Positions 22,573-31,743 of a stretch of 64,000 nt of DNA are shown piece by piece (position 1 is the first letter of the stretch; each line of letters opens with the position of its first letter). This DNA is from Fimbriimonadaceae bacterium (GTDB lineage Bacteria > Armatimonadota > Fimbriimonadia > Fimbriimonadales > Fimbriimonadaceae). The notes beneath the pieces are model-generated. The model was not told the DNA's origin. It saw only the letters and a program-made list of their open reading frames with translations, and did no database searches. The position numbers and the translations under genes are program-made. The stretch covers positions 1,157,564 to 1,221,563 of the forward strand of contig CP075366.1 of assembly GCA_019454145.1 (NCBI GenBank), given 5' to 3'.

Positions 22573-23868
22573 ATGGTCAGCGGAGAACGAATACTTAATC
22601 GTCACTGGCCCGCCCTGCTGATCCTTGTTGTCGGCGCCATTGCGAGAATCTGGTGGCTCAGCGAAGTCAATACCCAACCCCAAACGGACTTTGCCTGGTA
22701 TCTCCAGCGAGCAACCGATATTTCTCATTTCATGGGTTACCGCACAGAGCGCGGCCCCACCGCATATTGGCCAGTCGGCTATCCGCTCATTCTTGCAATC
22801 GTTTTCAAAATTTTTGGTTCTGGGCTGTGGATCGCCAAGATTTTTAATTGCCTCCTGACCCTGTTCGCTGCGTATCTCACGGGCGCGATCACCCATCGGC
22901 TAACCGGAAGCAAAAAGCTATCGAGTTTTACTGGTCTCATCGTTGCCCTATCACCCGGGATGATTGCTTACTCAGGAATCATCGCTTCCGAGCCTCTCTA
23001 CACTGCTCTTACGCTCCTTGCTGTTCATCTCGCCCTTTGGTCGCAGAGCTATGTGCGTTGGGGATTCACCGGATTTTGGATCGGTTTGGCAACCCTTGTT
23101 CGTCCGCAAGCGATCCTGATTCCATTTGCTTTAGCGGCGGTTCCCCGCCCCGAGGCTGAATACCGACGCCCCAAACTCCCGTTCGCGATTGCTATTTGTT
23201 TGGGAGCCGCTTTGCTCACTGTCACCCCCTGGATTATCCGAAACGCACGAACCCACGGGCACTTCGTATTCATATCCGCCAACGGTGGCGACAACCTGTG
23301 GATTGGCCACAATCCGAACGCGACAGGAGCCTATCAAACTCCGCCTGGAAAGCCTGATACTCCTGCGAACGAGGTCGCCAACGACCAATCAACCAAATCT
23401 CAGGCTACAACAGAAATCAAATCGAACTTGGGCAGATCGCTTTCGTTAGTGCCAGCCAAGATTAAAGCCACATTCGCGACCCCAACAGACATCACTTATT
23501 GGGCGTTTCAAACGAATTCTGAAAAGCTCATATCCCCAGGAATGGATAAACAAAGGGAGTTATTCCTCACCTTTCGCACTTACACAAATATCTTCACTGG
23601 TACTTTACTGTTTGCCATGTTTTTAGGGCTAGCGGTTGGATCGCTCACTCCTTCTGGCCGGAGGTTGATTTTCATCGCCTTGCCTCAAATTTTACTTACC
23701 GCATTTGTCGTCAGCGTCTTCTTCGGCAACGGGCGATTTGCTCTCCCCACGATTCCGTTTCAAGCCATGATAGCTGCGGCAACGCTTGCGACATTAAGAG
23801 ACTGGGTCGGACGAGAAAACTCGCCCGACCCAGATCGTTACGGATACCCGCCAGAGATTGAACTCTAA
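22573..23868 (+). CDS. GT-C family membrane glycosyltransferase (GT39-like)
   Basis: 431 residues with about nine to ten hydrophobic helices. The first periplasmic loop carries T-D-F-A-W-Y-L near residue 37, the acidic motif expected for polyprenyl-phosphate-sugar dependent GT-C enzymes, followed by G-Y-P-L-I-L-A. Further features are L-V-R-P-Q-A-I-L-I-P-F near 175 and a large soluble loop (about 240-300) with N-G-G-D-N-L-W-I-G. It should move a lipid-linked sugar onto lipid A, glycan or protein at the outer face of the inner membrane; acceptor unknown. It is convergent with fliL and the stops are adjacent. Confidence 0.85.
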   Translation: MVSGERILNRHWPALLILVVGAIARIWWLSEVNTQPQTDFAWYLQRATDISHFMGYRTERGPTAYWPVGYPLILAIVFKIFGSGLWIAKIFNCLLTLFAAYLTGAITHRLTGSKKLSSFTGLIVALSPGMIAYSGIIASEPLYTALTLLAVHLALWSQSYVRWGFTGFWIGLATLVRPQAILIPFALAAVPRPEAEYRRPKLPFAIAICLGAALLTVTPWIIRNARTHGHFVFISANGGDNLWIGHNPNATGAYQTPPGKPDTPANEVANDQSTKSQATTEIKSNLGRSLSLVPAKIKATFATPTDITYWAFQTNSEKLISPGMDKQRELFLTFRTYTNIFTGTLLFAMFLGLAVGSLTPSGRRLIFIALPQILLTAFVVSVFFGNGRFALPTIPFQAMIAAATLATLRDWVGRENSPDPDRYGYPPEIEL

Positions 23869-24501
23869 TTAGCGTTTGTGATAAGTGAATGTGTCGAAGT
23901 AGACTTTGAGAACCGGCCCTTTTTCCGCATCAAACCCAAGCTCGTCCAGCCACTCATTATCAATTTCTTCGTGATGCTCAGTGGCCGAGCCGCCATGCCC
24001 TTCCCTGGCTTTCTTAAATTCTTCCTTCGGATCGGTTGCTTCTTCCCCATCTTTCGCCGGATGAGCCGCATGGATCGCATGGTTGATTGCCGCTGCGATC
24101 TCGCGCTTGAGGTACTTTAATCCATCTTTCTTGGTGATTTCACTCAGATCTTTTCCTGAAAGAACCATATTTACTGCATCACGGGCTATTGAAAAAGTCA
24201 TTTCTGCTCCGCCACCATGACCGCCTTCTCCTTCTGCGGCTGCCGCTGGATCATTGACATGTCCCTTCTTATCAAGTTGGACTGAAACGTTGCAGACCAA
24301 AAACGTGCGCCCGTCGGAAAGGTTGACCAAAAATTGATCGCCTAAGCTTTGAACTGCACCAAGTTCAACTGGCGGCTCTTTCGGCTTTTCGCCCTTATCT
24401 TTTTTGCCGCTCATTGCAAAAAAGCCACCGCCTGCCACAACAAGCACTGCCACCAATATGATCGGCAACTTGCCGCCTTTCTTCTTCGCCTTTTCCGCCA
24501 T
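23869..24501 (-). CDS. fliL: Flagellar basal-body protein FliL
   Basis: 210 residues from the ATG at 24501; the frame extends upstream without a better start. A short basic N-terminus (A-E-K-A-K-K-K-G-G-K) precedes one membrane helix (L-P-I-I-L-V-A-V-L-V-V-A). The periplasmic domain has P-V-E-L-G, L-V-N-L-S-D-G-R-T-F-L, an alpha region with I-R-x-A-V-N-M-V-L-S-G-K and D-G-L-K-Y-L-K-R-E-I-A-A-A-I-N-H. FliL supports stator function at the motor. There is an unusual His/Gly/Glu-rich insertion (about 95-105) and an acidic stretch (about 150-185). The gene is isolated from the flagellar operon at 38.2 kb. Confidence 0.85.
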   Translation of the reverse strand: MAEKAKKKGGKLPIILVAVLVVAGGGFFAMSGKKDKGEKPKEPPVELGAVQSLGDQFLVNLSDGRTFLVCNVSVQLDKKGHVNDPAAAAEGEGGHGGGAEMTFSIARDAVNMVLSGKDLSEITKKDGLKYLKREIAAAINHAIHAAHPAKDGEEATDPKEEFKKAREGHGGSATEHHEEIDNEWLDELGFDAEKGPVLKVYFDTFTYHKR

Positions 24502-24623
24502 CCTAGCTACCCGTAAATATCCTGTTCCACATCTCCCTGGTAATTTCACATGACAATTACAGAAATCAGCCGCCCTACCTATGGGGGTTCACAAGAGGGC
24601 CTCCAAACCTTCACAATGACTCC

Positions 24624-25904
24624 ATGGCCAGCACACAAGAACTCACTTTATGGCAAAAAATCGCGCAGGGCGGATTCCGTGACCTCGTTGATTCGATGAC
24701 CGATGAAGAGTCTATTGCGGTCAATTATCAGTACGGAACCCATAACTATAAACCCCTCCCCGTCAACCTAGTGCGAGCAGAAAATGCCCGGGTTTGGGAT
24801 CACGCTGGAAACGAATATGTTGACTGCATCGGTTCGTATTCTGCGACCGCCCACGGTCACCTCAATCCACAGGTCATTACTGCGCTCAAAGAACAGCTTG
24901 ACCACGTTGCCGTTGTTTCACGAGCATTTAATAACACCGAAGTCGGCTTATTCTTACAAGGAATCTGCGAATTCTGCGAACTCGACCGCGCTTGCCCGAT
25001 GAACACAGGTGCGGAAGCAGTTGAAACCGCCATCAAACTCACTCGCAAATGGGGATACACCGTGAAAGGCGTCCCTATGGACAAAGCCGAAATCATCTGC
25101 TTTGAAGATAACTTCCACGGGCGAACCACTACCATCATCGGATTCAGCACGGAGCACGCCTATACTAAATATTTCGGGCCTTATACTCCTGGGTTCAAAA
25201 TCGTGCCATTCGGGGATATCGAAGCTCTGAAGGCGGCGATCACACCCAACACAGTTGGAATCCTTTGCGAACCGATCCAAGCTGAAGGCGGAATCCTGAT
25301 GCCGCCCGATGGATGGATGACTCAAGTTCGCGAGCTTTGCGACGAAAACAATGTTTTGCTGATCTGGGATGAAATTCAAGTTGGCTTCTATCGCACCGGC
25401 GATAAGTTCACATGGATGCACGAACGAGCCGCTAAACCGGACATCATCACGGTCGGTAAGCCTCTCGGCGGAGGGATTCTCCCCGTCAGTGCCGCCGTTG
25501 GAAAAAACCATGTTATGGAGGTTTTTGAACCTGGCGATCATGGTTCAACATTCGGCGGAAACCCACTCGCCGCCGCGGTTGCCTTAGCCGCACTTGCAGA
25601 ATTTGAAACGAGCGATATCCCGCACCGAGTGAAATCCCTCGGCGAAAAAGCCTTTACCTTCCTACGCGGCATTGATCATCCAGCGATCAAAGAGGTCCGC
25701 GGTCGTGGCTTCCTGATCGGAATTGAAGTTAACGATTCCGTTGATAGCAAAGCCCTGAGCGCTGAACTCACGAAGAACGGAATTCTCACTAAAGAAACTC
25801 GGCACCGCACCTTCCGCCTGACCCCTCCACTGACAATCGAAGAAGATTTGCTGATGGACGCACTAGAGCGGGTGAAAAAATCAATCCTGGCGGTTGCTGG
25901 TTAA
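24624..25904 (+). CDS. rocD: Ornithine aminotransferase
   Basis: 426 residues, class III PLP-dependent aminotransferase. It has V-D-C-I-G-S-Y-S-A, N-T-G-A-E-A-V-E-T-A (phosphate-binding), F-H-G-R-T (aromatic/His stacking), E-P-I-Q-A-E-G-G-I, L-I-W-D-E-I-Q-V-G and the Schiff-base lysine in I-T-V-G-K-P-L-G-G-G. The phrases Y-S-A-T-A-H-G-H and H-G-S-T-F-G-G-N-P-L favour ornithine over acetylornithine aminotransferase. It converts ornithine and 2-oxoglutarate to glutamate semialdehyde and glutamate. The last base of its stop codon starts pheS (TAATG), so the two are coupled. The divergent fliL shares the 24502-24623 promoter region. Confidence 0.92.
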   Translation: MASTQELTLWQKIAQGGFRDLVDSMTDEESIAVNYQYGTHNYKPLPVNLVRAENARVWDHAGNEYVDCIGSYSATAHGHLNPQVITALKEQLDHVAVVSRAFNNTEVGLFLQGICEFCELDRACPMNTGAEAVETAIKLTRKWGYTVKGVPMDKAEIICFEDNFHGRTTTIIGFSTEHAYTKYFGPYTPGFKIVPFGDIEALKAAITPNTVGILCEPIQAEGGILMPPDGWMTQVRELCDENNVLLIWDEIQVGFYRTGDKFTWMHERAAKPDIITVGKPLGGGILPVSAAVGKNHVMEVFEPGDHGSTFGGNPLAAAVALAALAEFETSDIPHRVKSLGEKAFTFLRGIDHPAIKEVRGRGFLIGIEVNDSVDSKALSAELTKNGILTKETRHRTFRLTPPLTIEEDLLMDALERVKKSILAVAG

Positions 25905-26899
25905 TGGAGCAGATCACCCACGTTCAAAATGACGCTATCGCTGCGATTCAAGCGGCGAAAAATACCGAAGAACTGCGCGCCGTTGAACTTGATTTCCTCG
26001 GGAAAAACGGAAAGCTGAGCGCGTTGATGAAAGGGATCGGTGCCTTGCCGAACGACCAAAAACCGCTTTTTGGAGCAAAGATCAATGAGGCAAAAAACGC
26101 TGTGCAATCCATGCTCGATGCCCGGGTTCAAGACCTCAAGGTTGGTGAGTTAAGCAAGCAGTTCGAAGCCGAACGAATAGACATCACCATGCCTGGTCGC
26201 GCCCCACGCTACGGCCGCGAACACGTTCTCCAGCAAACCACAAATAAAATAAAACGTGTTCTTGGTTCGATGGGATTTGTTTATAAAGAATCCCCAGAAC
26301 TTGAAGATTTCAAATACAACTTTGATGCCCTCAACTATCCACCTGACCACCCAGCGATGGATGAACAGGATACATTTTATGTGACTGATGACAAGGTTTT
26401 GCGAACTCAATGCACTGCGCTTCAGGGCCGCGTGTTCGAATCAACGGAGCCTCCTCTTAGAGTATTCACTGTTGGCCGCACCTTCCGTAACGAAGCAGTT
26501 GACCGAACCCACAGCCACACGTTCCACCAAGTGGACTGCTTTATGATCGACCGAGGAATTTCAATGGCTCACCTAAAAGGAACTCTCGGAGTCTTTGCCA
26601 AAGCGATGTTCGGCGACGAGGTGAAAGTACGGTTCCGACCCGATTTCTTCCCATTCGTAGAACCTGGCGTTGACTACGCCATCTCAAGCCCAAAGCTGTT
26701 TAATGGTCGCTGGGTTGAACTCGGCGGTGCCGGGCTGATCCACCCAAATATTCTAGAAAAGTACAACATTGATTCGCGAGAGTTCTCTGGATTTGCTTTC
26801 GGCCTCGGTGTAGAACGAATTCCAATGATGGCGTATGGAGTTGATGATCTCCGCAATTTCTTAGAAAACGATCAGCGTTTTCTTGCTCAGTTTGCTTAG
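25904..26899 (+). CDS. pheS: Phenylalanine-tRNA ligase alpha subunit
   Basis: 331 residues, typical of bacterial PheS. The N-terminal coiled-coil arm (about 1-85) is followed by G-R-A-P-R-Y-G-R-E-H-V-L-Q-Q, a catalytic core with D-Q-D-equivalent M-D-E-Q-D-T-F-Y-V, class II motif 2 in T-F-R-N-E-A-V-D-R-T-H-S-H-T-F-H-Q and motif 3 in G-F-A-F-G-L-G-V-E-R. With PheT it charges tRNA-Phe. The start overlaps the rocD stop; pheT follows after 12 nt. Confidence 0.97.
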   Translation: MEQITHVQNDAIAAIQAAKNTEELRAVELDFLGKNGKLSALMKGIGALPNDQKPLFGAKINEAKNAVQSMLDARVQDLKVGELSKQFEAERIDITMPGRAPRYGREHVLQQTTNKIKRVLGSMGFVYKESPELEDFKYNFDALNYPPDHPAMDEQDTFYVTDDKVLRTQCTALQGRVFESTEPPLRVFTVGRTFRNEAVDRTHSHTFHQVDCFMIDRGISMAHLKGTLGVFAKAMFGDEVKVRFRPDFFPFVEPGVDYAISSPKLFNGRWVELGGAGLIHPNILEKYNIDSREFSGFAFGLGVERIPMMAYGVDDLRNFLENDQRFLAQFA

Positions 26900-26911
26900 T
26901 TAATAATCCGC

Positions 26912-28945
26912 ATGAAACTCACCTACTCCATGCTCCGCGAATACGTTGATACTTCGTTCAACGCCGAACAAATCGCCGATAAGCTCACGATGACCGGCTT
27001 TGAGCTCGAAGAAATCACCGAAGTTGAAGGCGACAAAGTTCTTGATATCAACATCATGGCCAACCGCGGCGATGGAGCCTCGGTGATTCAACTCGCGCGC
27101 GAGTTTCTTGCCAAGGTTCCGAACGCTACCCCCACCGAATTGTTCTTGCGGGCAGAAAAGCGTTTCCCTGCAAACGATACTGGTAACCGAGACATTTGGT
27201 CGAAAACCTCTGCCGAAATCCAAACCCAGACCTGTACACGTTTTTCCTGCCGTATCTTTGAAAATATTCAAAACGGCCCGTCCCCCGAATGGCTTCAACA
27301 GCGATTGCGCCAAATCGGTCAGCGTCCCATTTCCCTTCTCGTCGATCTCACTAACTACGTGATGATGGAGACAGGACAACCCCTGCACTCATTTGATTTA
27401 GATAAGTTAGCGGGCGAAAGAATCATAGTTCGCAATGCATTAGATGGAGAAAAACTGCGAACCTTAGATGGTACTGATCACGAATTGCACCCCCACCATA
27501 TGGTCATCGCGGACGCCGAGCGAGCCGTCGCTCTTGCCGGGATCATGGGCGGCGAAGACACAGAAGTCTCAGCCTCGACCACTCGATGCCTCCTCGAATC
27601 TGCCCACTTCGTCAACACCTCGATCCGCCGAACTCGGAAAGAACTGGGGCTGTTCACAGAAGCTTCTTACCGATTCGAACGCCATGTTGACCCAGAAGGC
27701 ACCACCGCCGCACTCAACCGATTTGCTGAACTTTACTTAGAAATCAACAACAATTCCCCAGTCGGCGGAATCGTAGATGTTATTGCCGCAAAACCCCCAC
27801 TTGTCCAACTTACAGTCTTCATAAAGAGAGCTTCGCGACTGTTAGGCATGGAGATATCGCTCGACCAAGCTGAGTCGTATTTGCGCCGATTAGGATTTGC
27901 CATTGTTGGCAAATCGCCGGATTCGCTCGAAGTAATTGCTCCAACCTGGCGATCCGACATCTTGCGAGAAGAAGACCTGATCGAAGAACTTGGGCGCGTT
28001 CACGGTTACGAACTCATCCCTGAAGAACTTCCCATCGGTTCAACTCCTATCGGTGGCCCTCAAGGTTTTGAACTCCTCACCGACGACATCCGCGAAGCCG
28101 CGCTCCGTTGCGGCCTCGACCAGTGCATTTCACATTCGCTCAGAGATATTCACCCGTTAGATGCCGAGGGCACACGCACACAAGTCCGAACCCCGCATAG
28201 CCCTGAAATGGCTTATCTGCGAAACAGCATCCTCCCCTCCCTTTGTGATGCGGTTCGAAAAAACAACGCCGAAAACATCCATATATTCGAAATCGGGCGA
28301 ATTCATAACGACGAAACTGAATCAACTCAACTCGGGGTGATCAGCTCCGGATCTTTTGAGAATCCAACATGGCGAGAATCTGACCCAACAAGTGCCGATT
28401 TCTTCACGCTCAAAGGCACCATCGAGCAAATCGCTCATGCAATTCAGCTCCCCGTTTCGTATCGCCGTACAACCACCGATCCCCGATTCCACCCAACCCG
28501 CCAAGCGCGAATCATTTTCGGCAAAAGCGAAGTCGGAATCTTCGGTCAAATTCACCCACTGATCGCGGTAAAAACCGATCTTTCGCCCACTGCTGTAATG
28601 GCAGAAATCACCCTTGACCCACTCAAAACTGAACAAACCGGAGTGCCAACGAGCAAGGCGATTTCACGAAACCCCGCCGCGCGTCGAGATATTGCCATTC
28701 TCATCAAAAAGGAAGTTCCCTACGCAGAAATTGATCAGGCAATCGTGAAATCTGGCGGCGAAACTCTCGAAAATCACTGGCTGTTTGATGTGTACGAAGG
28801 CAAAGGTGTGCCAGATGGTCAACATTCGCTGGCAATTGCACTGCAATTCCGTAAGCTTGGTGAAAACTTCACCGATGAAGAGGCAAACGGTCTCCGCGAT
28901 AAAATCGTAGCAGCCCTCGAATTACTCGGTGCAACTCTGCGCTAA
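26912..28945 (+). CDS. pheT: Phenylalanine-tRNA ligase beta subunit, short form without the OB-fold
   Basis: 677 residues against about 790-800 in most bacteria. After the first about 40 residues (M-T-G-F-E-L-E-E-I-T-E-V-E-G-D) the sequence runs directly into K-V-L-D-I-N-I-M-A-N-R-G-D, the region that normally follows the EMAP-II-like OB-fold insertion. The B3/B4 editing domain (R-F-S-C-R-I-F-E-N, D-L-T-N-Y-V-M-M-E-T-G-Q-P-L-H-S-F-D), the B5 domain and the C-terminal FDX-ACB domain (R-N-P-A-A-R-R-D-I-A-I-L) are present. The insertion helps tRNA binding in other species and is clearly absent here rather than split, since the frame is continuous. Confidence 0.95.
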   Translation: MKLTYSMLREYVDTSFNAEQIADKLTMTGFELEEITEVEGDKVLDINIMANRGDGASVIQLAREFLAKVPNATPTELFLRAEKRFPANDTGNRDIWSKTSAEIQTQTCTRFSCRIFENIQNGPSPEWLQQRLRQIGQRPISLLVDLTNYVMMETGQPLHSFDLDKLAGERIIVRNALDGEKLRTLDGTDHELHPHHMVIADAERAVALAGIMGGEDTEVSASTTRCLLESAHFVNTSIRRTRKELGLFTEASYRFERHVDPEGTTAALNRFAELYLEINNNSPVGGIVDVIAAKPPLVQLTVFIKRASRLLGMEISLDQAESYLRRLGFAIVGKSPDSLEVIAPTWRSDILREEDLIEELGRVHGYELIPEELPIGSTPIGGPQGFELLTDDIREAALRCGLDQCISHSLRDIHPLDAEGTRTQVRTPHSPEMAYLRNSILPSLCDAVRKNNAENIHIFEIGRIHNDETESTQLGVISSGSFENPTWRESDPTSADFFTLKGTIEQIAHAIQLPVSYRRTTTDPRFHPTRQARIIFGKSEVGIFGQIHPLIAVKTDLSPTAVMAEITLDPLKTEQTGVPTSKAISRNPAARRDIAILIKKEVPYAEIDQAIVKSGGETLENHWLFDVYEGKGVPDGQHSLAIALQFRKLGENFTDEEANGLRDKIVAALELLGATLR

Positions 28946-28948
28946 GTG

Positions 28949-29599
28949 CTACTGTACTTCGTCAATACGGTGGGGGCTATTCTCATCTTTTGACCAAAAG
29001 TAACGGAGCAAAGGCAATCCCTTATCATCTACCCACCAAGTTTCGTTGCGAATACCTAATTTCTTAACAAGTTTGTGCGAATTATAATTTTTTCCTTTCA
29101 CTGCAATTTGCACATCTTTCACATACTCAACTTCAAACTTATTTAATCCGTTCAATGGTATAAACAAAGAACCACTAGCTTTCATCCCAATGGTCGGACG
29201 CTCCGATCCCATCCACCAAAGCAAAGATGGATCACCTAAAAGGATTTCTTTGCCATAGTTTTCTACTAAGTTTTGTGAATCGCCTCGGTATTTCAGCGTC
29301 TTTGCTTTTCCGCCTTCTTCGTTTGTCTCAACAACCCAAGAACTAACACCTTGGCCCTCTAAATCCCAGTTGATGTTCTGAGAGACCAGACTCCCAGCAC
29401 TGCTAAACTCTCGCCGATCCAGCCAAGTGCTTTTTTTATCTTGAGTTGTTTTTTCTTCCCAGACCACATTCCCGTTTTCCAAAACCGTTCTTGTAATAAC
29501 CAGTTTGTTCTCAAGCACGCCGAGAGACACCTGGCTCATGGTTCTAACTTCAGGCTCAGTGGCAAGCAATTTCGCAAGTAGCAGAGCAGTTGTAATCAT
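28949..29599 (-). CDS. Exported protein of unknown function
   Basis: 216 residues with an N-terminal hydrophobic segment (I-T-T-A-L-L-L-A-K-L-L-A) that looks like a short signal peptide. The remainder is beta-rich with repeated polar/aromatic strands (T-W-L-D-R-R-E-F, L-L-W-W-M-G-S-E-R, E-T-W-W-V-D-D-K-G-L-P-L-L-R-Y), reminiscent of LolA/LppX-like half-barrels that bind lipids. The W-W-V-D-x-x-G-L-P-L phrase in particular is common in that fold. I do not recognise the family and give no function. It ends 4 nt after pheT on the opposite strand. Confidence 0.6.
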   Translation of the reverse strand: MITTALLLAKLLATEPEVRTMSQVSLGVLENKLVITRTVLENGNVVWEEKTTQDKKSTWLDRREFSSAGSLVSQNINWDLEGQGVSSWVVETNEEGGKAKTLKYRGDSQNLVENYGKEILLGDPSLLWWMGSERPTIGMKASGSLFIPLNGLNKFEVEYVKDVQIAVKGKNYNSHKLVKKLGIRNETWWVDDKGLPLLRYFWSKDENSPHRIDEVQ

Positions 29600-29686
29600 T
29601 TTTGTCCGCTTAAATCAATCGAAATTCTGACGAATGACAATCGCCCCCGCAGAGCATAGTCCCAGCCGAGTATCATCAAACTCGGC

Positions 29687-31297
29687 ATGGAAGTCATCCC
29701 CTCCAGCATCAACTTCAACGACGAAGAGCATAAGGCCAATCGCGCGGCAATGGATCAAACCATGGCGACCTACCGTGAGCGACTTGCCGAAACCATGCTC
29801 GGAGGCGGCGAAGCGAATATCGAAAAGCATAAATCCCGCGGAAAGCTCCTCGCCCGCGAACGGATTGATGCTCTGCTTGATCCTGGTGCTCCATTCCTAG
29901 AGTTCTCCACCTTCGCCGGATTCAATATGTATGGCAATGCCGCACCCTGTGCCGGCGTGGTCACCGGGATTGGTCGAATCCATAACCGGGAATGCGTCAT
30001 TGTCGCCAACGATGCGACAGTCAAGGGAGGAACCTACTTCCCGATCACGGTTAAAAAGCACTTGCGCGCGCAAGAAATCGCGTTAGAAAACAACCTGCCT
30101 TGCATTTATCTAGTTGATAGCGGCGGAGCCTTCCTCCCTTTGCAAAGCGAAGTTTTCCCTGATAAAGACCACTTTGGGCGCATTTTCTATAACCAAGCCA
30201 CCATGTCGGCACGGAAGATTCCCCAAATTGCAAGCGTGATGGGAAGTTGCACTGCGGGAGGCGCATACGTCCCCGCCATGTCGGATGAAACCGTCATGGT
30301 CAAAGATCAAGCCACCATCTTTCTCGGTGGACCTCCTCTCGTCAAAGCCGCAACTGGCGAGGAAGTCTCAGCCGAAGATTTAGGCGGGGCCGACGTTCAC
30401 ACTCGGCTTTCCGGAGTCGCCGACCACTACGCCGAAGACGACCACCACGCATTAGAAATCGTCCGCAACATCGTAGAAAATCTGGGACACAAACCTACAC
30501 CTTCTCTCACCGACCCTGTTGCACCCGAAGACCCGATCTACGATCCAAGCGAACTGTATTCACTTGTCCCGGCGGATACCAAGAAGCCGATGAACATGCG
30601 CGGCGTAATCGCTCGCATTACCGATGGCTCCCGATTCCAAGAGTTCAAGGCCCGGTACGGAACAACCCTTATCTGCGGATTCGCCCGGATGCACGGCCAC
30701 CTTGTTGGCATCCTGGCAAACGATGGCATCCTGTTTTCCGAGTCTGCTCTCAAAGGCGCGCATTTCATCGAACTGTGCACCCAGCGCCAGATTCCCCTGT
30801 TATTCCTCCAGAACATCACGGGTTTCATGGTCGGCCGCAAGTACGAAAACGAAGGCATCGCCAAAAACGGAGCCAAACTTGTAACTGCGGTGAGCACGGC
30901 AAACGTTCCTAAGTTCACCGTCATCGTCGGCGGAAGCTACGGTGCTGGCAACTACGGAATGTGCGGACGCGCCTACGGCCCACGACAGATGTGGATGTGG
31001 CCCAACGCCAGCATCAGCGTGATGGGCGGCGAACAAGCGGCTAACGTGTTGCTCACTGTCAAAATGGATCAACTCGCCGCTAGTGGGCAATCCATGAGCG
31101 AAGCCGAGCAGCAAGAATTCAAGGCTCCAACCCTGGCTAAATACGCGGAAGAATCAAGTGCGTACTACGCCACCGCCCGCCTGTGGGACGATGGCATCAT
31201 TGATCCAGTTGATACACGCCGAGTCGTCGCTCTTGGTATTGAAGCCGCCCGCAACGCCAAGGTACAAGAACAAGGATTCAGTTTGTTCAGGATGTAG
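29687..31297 (+). CDS. Acyl-CoA carboxylase beta subunit (methylcrotonyl-CoA type)
   Basis: 536 residues with two crotonase-fold carboxyltransferase halves: [52 protein letters not shown] and, in the second half, [17 protein letters not shown]-like (A-Y-G-P-R). The phrase A-F-L-P-L-Q-x-E-V-F-P-D and the N-Y-G-M-C-G-R motif are those of 3-methylcrotonyl-CoA carboxylase beta. It transfers CO2 from carboxybiotin to 3-methylcrotonyl-CoA in leucine breakdown. A biotin carboxylase lies 30 kb away (61303-62814) and a hydratase next to that. Geranyl- or propionyl-CoA specificity cannot be excluded. Confidence 0.85.
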   Translation: MEVIPSSINFNDEEHKANRAAMDQTMATYRERLAETMLGGGEANIEKHKSRGKLLARERIDALLDPGAPFLEFSTFAGFNMYGNAAPCAGVVTGIGRIHNRECVIVANDATVKGGTYFPITVKKHLRAQEIALENNLPCIYLVDSGGAFLPLQSEVFPDKDHFGRIFYNQATMSARKIPQIASVMGSCTAGGAYVPAMSDETVMVKDQATIFLGGPPLVKAATGEEVSAEDLGGADVHTRLSGVADHYAEDDHHALEIVRNIVENLGHKPTPSLTDPVAPEDPIYDPSELYSLVPADTKKPMNMRGVIARITDGSRFQEFKARYGTTLICGFARMHGHLVGILANDGILFSESALKGAHFIELCTQRQIPLLFLQNITGFMVGRKYENEGIAKNGAKLVTAVSTANVPKFTVIVGGSYGAGNYGMCGRAYGPRQMWMWPNASISVMGGEQAANVLLTVKMDQLAASGQSMSEAEQQEFKAPTLAKYAEESSAYYATARLWDDGIIDPVDTRRVVALGIEAARNAKVQEQGFSLFRM

Positions 31298-31313
31298 GCA
31301 AGGAGTATTCTTC

Positions 31314-31682
31314 TTGAAGATGGATGCCCCGCATCGTTCAGACAGTCATAAGCTCTTTGCGATCCGAGCGTTTCATACCTTGATCTACATCATTCTCGCC
31401 TGTTCGGTTCTCTTCATTTTGTATTGCGGGGTGACGGGATTGTCTGGCGCAATATTAGGAATTGCTCTCGGATTAACTCTTGCCGAATGCGCCATATTTG
31501 TCGGATTTGGATTCAAATGTCCACTTAGTGCCATTGCATTGAAATACGGAGCAGAAGAGCAGAACTTCTCAGACCTTTTCTTACCTCGATGGCTCGCTCA
31601 TTACACCCCAGCTATATTCGGCACCCTTTTAGTGGTCGGCCTCGCCTTGATCGCATTAAGATTTCTCCAGACCCTGGGCTAG
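31314..31682 (+). CDS. Four-helix integral membrane protein
   Basis: 122 residues starting at TTG 31314, chosen because AGGAG lies 8 nt upstream; an ATG two codons on is the alternative. There are about three to four hydrophobic helices (A-F-H-T-L-I-Y-I-I-L-A-C-S-V-L-F-I; a glycine-rich G-A-I-L-G-I-A-L-G-L; F-G-T-L-L-V-V-G-L-A-L). Between them K-C-P-L-S-A-I-A, Y-G-A and L-P-R-W-L-A recall the DUF2784 family, an assignment I hold loosely. It follows the carboxylase gene by 16 nt and may be co-transcribed. The function is unknown. Confidence 0.65.
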   Translation: MKMDAPHRSDSHKLFAIRAFHTLIYIILACSVLFILYCGVTGLSGAILGIALGLTLAECAIFVGFGFKCPLSAIALKYGAEEQNFSDLFLPRWLAHYTPAIFGTLLVVGLALIALRFLQTLG

Positions 31683-31743
31683 CACCGTCACTACCACCTA
31701 ATCACCGCACATAAGCGGCGATTACCGACTCGAATCGCTGCAA

